From NCBI GenBank assembly GCA_030813035.1, contig JAUSTV010000017.1: a stretch of DNA of 64,000 nucleotides. One strand, given 5' to 3'. Numbering within the stretch: the first letter of the stretch is position 1; every line of letters starts with the position of its first letter. Under the pieces are notes generated by a model that saw nothing but the letters and a program-made list of their open reading frames with translations, did not search any database and had not been told where the DNA came from. A program made the position numbers and the translations under genes. Positions 59,608-64,000 of the stretch are shown here, in pieces. This DNA is from Bacillus_BA fengqiuensis (lineage in GTDB: Bacteria; Bacillota; Bacilli; Bacillales; Bacillaceae_H).

Positions 59608-59827
59608 TCAATACATTCCCCCAACATCGAAATAATGAGCGGCATAGCTATATATGAATCTCAATGGTTATAAAGAGAGACAATGATATGGAAAGACATA
59701 CCTGACTATATTAACAATACCAAAAAAAATGGGAAATAGATAGAATAAAGATGGAGCGGGAAAAGGATTGAATACTTCAAGGGGAGACTATATTCTGGTG
59801 TAGAAAGTAAAGGAGAAGAATGGCTCG

Positions 59828-60172
59828 ATGGAATCGTTGGAATCTCGTTTAAATCGTCTGGAGTTTTATTTTCAAATTGTATGGGAAAATACGAACTTAA
59901 ACGGAAAATCATTTTATGCGCTTGTTATCAAAAAAGAATTAACAAAGCAGGAAGTGGACGATATTTTCACGATTTGTGAAGAGTTGAGCAAAAAGTATGA
60001 GGAGCAAAAAGCGGAAGGTTTCATTGACTATGTTCCGCTTCTTACACAATTTGTTGGTATGCTCACTCCCAAGATAGCCCCGCATGAAGCAGTCGATGCG
60101 CTTTCCAAACAAGGGCTATACAAGGAAATGATGAGAGAATTTTCAGAAATTATAAAACGGATAAGAGATTAG
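59828..60172 (+). CDS. yhaI: YhaI, DUF1878 family protein
   Basis: 114-residue helical soluble protein (LESRLNRLEFYFQIVWE, ICEELSKKYEEQKAEG, VPLLTQFVGMLTPKIAPHEAVDAL). Matches Bacillus YhaI in length and position next to scoC. Its stop codon overlaps the convergent scoC stop by 4 nt. ATG preceded by AAGGAGAAG. Function unknown. Confidence 0.88.
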   Translation: MESLESRLNRLEFYFQIVWENTNLNGKSFYALVIKKELTKQEVDDIFTICEELSKKYEEQKAEGFIDYVPLLTQFVGMLTPKIAPHEAVDALSKQGLYKEMMREFSEIIKRIRD

Positions 60173-60768
60173 TTAGGAATGATTTCTTCTTTTGGTATTT
60201 CGTGTCTTTCTTCTTTCTTAACTAACTTTCCATTTTCTTCAACAAATTCTTGCTCAATATTATGAAATGAGCGTTCGAAAATGTCCATAAAGTCTTCGCC
60301 GTAAATTTTACGAATAACCGACATTAACTCGATAAATTCAGGGAACTTGCCATAAATGTTCTTTAAAGGAAGTGAACCGCCAAAAACCGAATTTTGAGAA
60401 GGGTCATAGTTTTCCATTATATCTAGTAAAATATTTTCTCCCTTTTCTGTCAGTTTGATATACGTGTTTCGTTTGTCATTTTCCTTTTTAGAAAACTCCA
60501 ATAATCCCCGCTCTTCTAATTTTTTGGAAAAATTGAAGGCTGTGGAAACATGCATAACACCAAACTTGGCGATTTCAGAAATGGAAGCTCCTTTTAAGTG
60601 GTAAGCAATCCATAAGATGTGGTGCTCATTGATATTGAGATCATACGGTTTAATCCATTGCTGCCAATCCTTTTCAACAGTTTTCCAGAGCGCTTTACTC
60701 ATTTGAGCCATACGCTGGCTAAATAGCATCGCTTCTTTTAAATTCAACTCTTTGTCATCATTTTTCAT
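60169..60768 (-). CDS. scoC: Transition-state regulator ScoC (Hpr), MarR family
   Basis: 199 residues, near the 203 of B. subtilis ScoC. Winged helix: HILWIAYHLKGASISEIAKFGVMHVSTAFNFSKKLEERGLLEFSKKENDKRNTYIKLTEKGE. It represses protease, oligopeptide permease and sporulation genes as a dimer. The long acidic C-terminal segment is typical of Hpr. ATG start with a GGTGGAG upstream. Confidence 0.94.
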   Translation of the reverse strand: MKNDDKELNLKEAMLFSQRMAQMSKALWKTVEKDWQQWIKPYDLNINEHHILWIAYHLKGASISEIAKFGVMHVSTAFNFSKKLEERGLLEFSKKENDKRNTYIKLTEKGENILLDIMENYDPSQNSVFGGSLPLKNIYGKFPEFIELMSVIRKIYGEDFMDIFERSFHNIEQEFVEENGKLVKKEERHEIPKEEIIPN

Positions 60769-60868
60769 TTCTCCACCTACTTTAACCTACTCGATTATTA
60801 TTTATATTCTATTATGCCAATAAAATAAAAATTTATAAAGATATAAATTTACGAAATTTTTAAATTAT

Positions 60869-60900
60869 AAAAGAGAAGGAGCATTTTCCTTCTCTTTTTA
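60869..60900 (-). terminator. Terminator after yhaH
   Basis: AAAGAGAAGGA GCATTT TCCTTCTCTTT between the yhaH stop codon and the scoC promoter region. Confidence 0.75.
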
Positions 60901-60905
60901 GCGTA

Positions 60906-61289
60906 TTATTCTTTTTTAGGGTTTGTATTTTGTACTTGTTGTTCAAGATTTGCTAATGAATGCTGAATGTCATCTAAATGAGATTGGATTGCTTGCTGAT
61001 GAGGGAGGGTGCTTTGTTTCCATTCTTCTACGGATTCAGTAAGATTTTCCATTACATTTTTTACAATAGTATTGCTTGTCTGTGTTGTATGCTGAACTTG
61101 TTCTTTAACATCGTTTGTACGGCTTTTTAAATCCAGCAGTGTTTGTTCACTTTTTTTCTTTGCAGTGTATAGTCGAGATCGTAGTTCTTTGCCAGAGTAA
61201 GGGGCTGATACAAGGACAGCTGCACAGGCAGCGAGGCCGCCTGTCAAAATGCCTAATGTAAGAGACTTTCCGCGCTTCATGTTTTTCAC
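60906..61289 (-). CDS. yhaH: YhaH, YtxH-domain protein
   Basis: 127 residues. N-terminal hydrophobic Gly/Ala segment (KSLTLGILTGGLAACAAVLVSAPYSGKELRSRL, the YtxH signature) followed by a long coiled-coil-like helix (residues 40-125). General-stress or spore-associated in relatives. ATG behind GAGGAG. Matches B. subtilis yhaH position next to scoC and trpP. Confidence 0.88.
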   Translation of the reverse strand: MKNMKRGKSLTLGILTGGLAACAAVLVSAPYSGKELRSRLYTAKKKSEQTLLDLKSRTNDVKEQVQHTTQTSNTIVKNVMENLTESVEEWKQSTLPHQQAIQSHLDDIQHSLANLEQQVQNTNPKKE

Positions 61290-61394
61290 TCCTCTATATA
61301 AATTAGTACATATATGTTGTTATTTGTGCATAACGTTAACTAAAAGAAATTGTTTAAATGGTCTGGGAAAAATAACGGTCAAATTTACTTGTAC

Positions 61395-61455
61395 AGGAAG
61401 TACTGATCCGACGTTCGCCACAGCAGGACGCGGCGGCTCTTAGTCGGGCGGTGTC
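61395..61455. repeat. Family A-related GC block (A7)
   Basis: GACGTTCGCCACAGCAGG and ACGCGGCGGCTCTTAGTC share the GCAGGACGCGGCGG core and flanks with positions 911-937 of A1. It lies upstream of the 63-aa membrane protein. Confidence 0.5.
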
Positions 61456-61548
61456 AGCTTACTTTTGCGATGCTCAAGCAGTGCTTAACATAGTCTCCGT
61501 TTGAATTTCTCGGTCCTATTTGAATGCCCATTAAAAGGGGGATGAGAC

Positions 61549-61740
61549 ATGGCAGGAATGATTTTTGGATTGGTGGCACTGAGTATACTGTTATTATTTG
61601 GGATGTTCAATGCAATCAGAGTTGTGCAAAAAACAGCATCTTATCCACCTAAACACATATTAAAAAAGAGAGCAGCAATGTTTGGTATTTCAGCGCTCGT
61701 CATTTTGTTATTGGCCCTCATATTATATTATGTAACCTAA
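61549..61740 (+). CDS. Small two-span membrane protein (63 aa)
   Basis: ATG behind AGGGGGATGAGAC. Two hydrophobic helices (MIFGLVALSILLLFGMFNAIRVV and FGISALVILLLALILYYV) separated by a basic loop KTASYPPKHILKKRAA. In the yhaH-trpP interval, where other bacilli also carry small genes, but I cannot name its family. Confidence 0.72.
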   Translation: MAGMIFGLVALSILLLFGMFNAIRVVQKTASYPPKHILKKRAAMFGISALVILLLALILYYVT

Positions 61741-61787
61741 TGGCACCCATATAAACATAAGATTTTAAAAGAATAGGGTCTATAAAA

Positions 61788-61813
61788 AAAAGTCCGATCA
61801 ATGTCGGACTTTT
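61788..61813. terminator. Bidirectional terminator, 63-aa protein / trpP
   Basis: AAAAGTCCGA TCAATG TCGGACTTTT between convergent genes. Confidence 0.88.
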
Positions 61814-61817
61814 ATGG

Positions 61818-62342
61818 TCAAGCTGAAACCTCAGTTTTTATATTCGTACGCTTTAATACATTTAAAACGATTGGATATACAACGACCATGACAATCGTAT
61901 TTACAAGAGCTGCCGGTAAGACAACTACTTTGATAAGAGTGCTGAATTCACCTGGAAGGCCTACTAAAAAGAAAGCCGAAGATAAAAAGATAACCCCTGA
62001 AACGATTGTACCAATAGCTGTTAGCACAGCCGCTGCAGCTGTTGATTTAGCCAATTTCTTGACGGCCATTACTAAAGCGAAGAAAACCAAAGCTGTTACG
62101 GGCTTATCAATCATATTGGCAATTTGACCGCCTGGGAAGCTTGTTGTCAAAGCTGACATGGCTCCTGTCGTTAAACCCACCAATAAGACGCTCTTTAGGT
62201 TTGGGAATAACAGTATGCCAAGAAACATCATCGTTAATAGCATATCAGGCTTCATCCCAAATAAAATCGGCGGTACTACAGTGTGCAGCACTGCCCCAAT
62301 TCCTACTAATAATGATAAGGACACCAACGTTTTTGTATTCAC
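61818..62342 (-). CDS. trpP: Tryptophan transporter TrpP
   Basis: 174 residues, about five membrane helices, TrpP family: LLVGIGAVLHTVVPPILFGMKPDMLLTMMFLGILLFP, then GLTTGAMSALTTSFPGGQIANMIDKPVTALVFF. GTG start. The leader carries six NAG triplets spaced by two bases over the ribosome-binding site, the TRAP-binding design that blocks translation when tryptophan is plentiful. Confidence 0.93.
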   Translation of the reverse strand: MNTKTLVSLSLLVGIGAVLHTVVPPILFGMKPDMLLTMMFLGILLFPNLKSVLLVGLTTGAMSALTTSFPGGQIANMIDKPVTALVFFALVMAVKKLAKSTAAAAVLTAIGTIVSGVIFLSSAFFLVGLPGEFSTLIKVVVLPAALVNTIVMVVVYPIVLNVLKRTNIKTEVSA

Positions 62343-62344
62343 TT

Positions 62345-62372
62345 CTCATCTCTCCTCTTCTAAACTGAACTC
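62345..62372 (-). promoter_or_regulatory. TRAP (MtrB) binding site over trpP ribosome-binding site
   Basis: On the minus strand: GAG-TT-CAG-TT-TAG-AA-GAG-GA-GAG-AT-GAG, six triplets with exact 2-nt spacing, ending 2 nt before the GTG start and covering the Shine-Dalgarno. This matches TRAP sites of (G/U)AG repeats. Confidence 0.85.
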
Positions 62373-62462
62373 TTTTTGTTTACAATCTACCAATAGTGCA
62401 CTATTTGCCTATTGCGTAAACTGATAACGACATTATAACAAAAGTCCATGAAAATGTAAAAA

Positions 62463-63566
62463 TCAATTTTGCGAATGGCTTACATTCGCTAGACGAAATT
62501 CTTTCATGAAGGAAACAAGTGCTTCACAAGCTTCTACTGGAACTGCGTTATAAATAGAAGCGCGGCATCCTCCTACAGAACGATGTCCCGCAAGTCCTAC
62601 AAATCCTTTATCTTTTGCTTGCTGCAAAAACGACTTTGTCAGCTCTTCATTCGGAAGGGTGAATGTTACGTTCATGATCGAGCGGCTGTCTTTGTCCGCA
62701 TGTGGACGGTAAAAGTCTGGATATTCATCCATGCATTCATATATAAGTGATGCTTTGTATTCATTTTGCTTTTGAACAGCTTCTACTCCGCCTTGTTCTT
62801 TTACCCAATCAAGCACGAGCGACAACATATAAATGCCGAAAGTAGGGGGAGTATGATATAGGGAATTACTCTTGGCATGTGTATTGTAATCTAAAATGGT
62901 TGGCAAGTTTTCAGGGATGCGGTCAAGCAGGTCTTTCTTTAGAATGACAACGGTCACGCCTGAAGGGCCTAAGTTCTTTTGGGCTCCAGCATAAATGAGT
63001 GAGAACTTGTTGATATCGATTTTTTTACATAAAATGTCGCTTGACATATCAGCAATTACATCAATACCTTCAAAAGAAGGGTATTCATGCCATTGTGTAC
63101 CAAAAATAGTATTATTAGAAGTGATATGCAAATAGGCAATTTTTCCATCAGGTAATACAATATCTTCTTGTTTTGGAATTGAACGGTAGTTTCCGTCTGC
63201 TGTTGATGCAGCTATTGCAGTTTTACCTTCTTTTTTGGCTTCTTTCAATGCCTTTTCAGACCATGCGCCAGTTAAAACATAGGCTGCTGTTTCGTCTGTA
63301 CCCAAAAAGTTCATCGGAACCATAGAGAATTGCAAGCTTGCGCCGCCTTGAAGGAACAAAATCTCATAGGTATCCGGAATGTCCATCAATTCCTTTAATG
63401 AGTTTTTTGCATGTTCTAAAACTTGTTCAAAATCTTTACTGCGGTGGGAAAGCTCCATTACAGACATTCCAGTCTGATGGTAATCGACAAGCTCGGCCTG
63501 CGCTTTTTGCAAGACTGGCAACGGAAGGGCAGATGGACCCGCGTTGAAGTTATAGGCTCTTTTCAT
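62463..63566 (-). CDS. serC: Phosphoserine aminotransferase SerC
   Basis: 367 residues, class V PLP aminotransferase. NFNAGPSALPLPVLQKAQ start, FLQGGASLQFSMVPMN, Schiff-base Lys in IYAGAQKNLGPSGV, and GHRSVGGCRASIYNAVP near the end. It converts 3-phosphohydroxypyruvate to phosphoserine in serine synthesis. ATG at 63566 behind GAGGAGGAATTTTGAG. Upstream is a divergent copy of repeat family B. Confidence 0.96.
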   Translation of the reverse strand: MKRAYNFNAGPSALPLPVLQKAQAELVDYHQTGMSVMELSHRSKDFEQVLEHAKNSLKELMDIPDTYEILFLQGGASLQFSMVPMNFLGTDETAAYVLTGAWSEKALKEAKKEGKTAIAASTADGNYRSIPKQEDIVLPDGKIAYLHITSNNTIFGTQWHEYPSFEGIDVIADMSSDILCKKIDINKFSLIYAGAQKNLGPSGVTVVILKKDLLDRIPENLPTILDYNTHAKSNSLYHTPPTFGIYMLSLVLDWVKEQGGVEAVQKQNEYKASLIYECMDEYPDFYRPHADKDSRSIMNVTFTLPNEELTKSFLQQAKDKGFVGLAGHRSVGGCRASIYNAVPVEACEALVSFMKEFRLANVSHSQN

Positions 63567-63653
63567 CTCAAAATTCCTCCTCGAGTTATTCAACTAAAAT
63601 GAATATTCTTATACTATCATGAAATGTCGAATTTTAGTGTTAATTTTTCAAAA

Positions 63654-63765
63654 ATTCAGGAGGGCAATTCGAACAAGAAAGCGTGTTTCGAATTGCCCTC
63701 CTGAAAAGGAACCGTCACGGGAGATTCAGTAAAAGCTGAAGATGTATTGACGGTTCCTTTTAAAT
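63654..63765 (-). repeat. Diverged family B copy B8, inverted
   Basis: Minus strand: hairpin 1 AAGGAACCGTCAATAC ... CGTGACGGTTCCTT with the conserved TTTTACTGAAT in its loop, then TTCAGGAGGGCAATTCGAA / TTCGAATTGCCCTCCTGA as hairpin 2. Stem sequences differ almost completely from other copies yet the architecture is retained. It lies about 90-200 nt upstream of serC. Confidence 0.65.
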
Positions 63766-63840
63766 AAAGAACAATGTCACTTTCATAAACATTGTCGAAT
63801 TTAGGCCAGCGTTTAAAAAATAGGATTTGTTACATCTATT

Positions 63841-63920
63841 CGGACTTTTACGGGCAGTTACCCCCCACTTAAACTTCCGCGATTACGCCAAGTTTTGAAG
63901 TGGGTGTCTTACTCCCATGA
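63841..63920 (-). repeat. Family A copy A8 near right edge
   Basis: ACGGGCAGTTACCCCCCAC, TTAAACTTCCGCGATTACGC and GTGGGTGTCTTACTCCC, near-identical to positions 964-1000 of A1. Beyond it to 64000 I see no gene. Confidence 0.65.
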
Positions 63921-64000
63921 AAATAAACTGTTGTTTCCTCAAAAAAATGGCAATACTAAACTAAGCGCAGCTCATTTCAATTTTTTCAAACAAGAACTAG

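Noticed and set aside
1..64000. CRISPR array, prophage, defence island or biosynthetic gene cluster
   Set aside because: No regularly spaced identical direct repeats, integrase, phage structural genes, cas genes, or NRPS/PKS genes; repeats found are dispersed, not arrayed.

Overview
The window comes from the chromosome of a spore-forming, low-to-middle G+C Bacillota of the family Bacillaceae. The evidence is sporulation genes (spoVR, an alpha/beta SASP with a sigma-G promoter, yhaL, a YjcZ-type peptide, YheC/YheD coat-associated ATP-grasp proteins), Shine-Dalgarno-rich starts with many GTG/TTG codons, U-tailed hairpin terminators, and gene order close to two Bacillus subtilis segments (yhcT-yhcU ... 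yhcX-glp-pgcA-yhcYZ-yhdA-yhdB-spoVR, and sspB-yheE-yheD/C-yheB-yheA-yhaX-hemZ-yhaR-yhaQP-yhaML-prsA-yhaI-scoC-yhaH-trpP-serC). I cannot fix the species; a Geobacillus/Aeribacillus/B. smithii-like relative is an inference from gene content only. No prophage, intact IS element, CRISPR array or defence island is visible.

Layout. 1-9 kb: a nitrilase-superfamily gene cut by the left edge, a Mn-type CDF exporter, glyoxal reductase YvgN, pseudouridine synthase YhcT, YhcU, a BdbC/thioredoxin-like disulfide pair, an L,D-transpeptidase, and YhcX (GNAT+nitrilase). 9-16 kb: glycerol regulon (glpP, glpK, glpD with GlpP antiterminator leaders and a cre; glpF is absent) and phosphoglucomutase pgcA. 16-24 kb: redox-type two-component system YhcYZ, azoreductase YhdA, BirA-controlled bioY, yhdB, an aldehyde dehydrogenase, spoVR, two small ORFs and an ArsR repressor. 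24-28 kb: an NlpC/P60 cell-wall hydrolase, YhfP oxidoreductase and guanine deaminase. 27.8-34.4 kb: a guanidine-I riboswitch with its paired SMR exporter, then a TPP riboswitch with tenI-thiO-thiS-thiG-thiF-thiD-thiE. 34.6-37 kb: cystine ABC transporter tcyABC. 37-46 kb: sspB with a tRNA-like sequence in its leader, a small zinc-ribbon protein, msmX, a YxkF-type regulator, yheE and four tandem ATP-grasp genes. 46-64 kb: yheB, yheA, yhaX, hemZ, an orphan HExxH protein, an acyl-CoA ligase and enoyl-CoA hydratase pair, an ABC exporter, yhaM, yhaL, prsA, scoC, yhaH, TRAP-regulated trpP and serC.

The most unusual layer lies between the genes. Two dispersed repeat families run through the window. 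Family B (about 150 bp, at least eight full, divergent or partial copies) folds into two consecutive hairpins. Its stem sequences change between copies while base pairing is kept, and most copies sit at gene 3' ends. Family A (parts of at least eight copies) ends in a conserved block resembling CTGCCCGTTAATGCGGGATA and tends to sit just upstream of genes, once abutting the thiS ribosome-binding site inside the thi operon. A three-times repeated AAACAAACGTTTGTTT-type palindrome and paired ATCAAT-N4-ATTGAT sites around the ArsR gene are further regulatory candidates. The tRNA-Gln-like sequence, with an encoded CCA, between a consensus sigma-G promoter and the sspB start codon is the strangest single locus.
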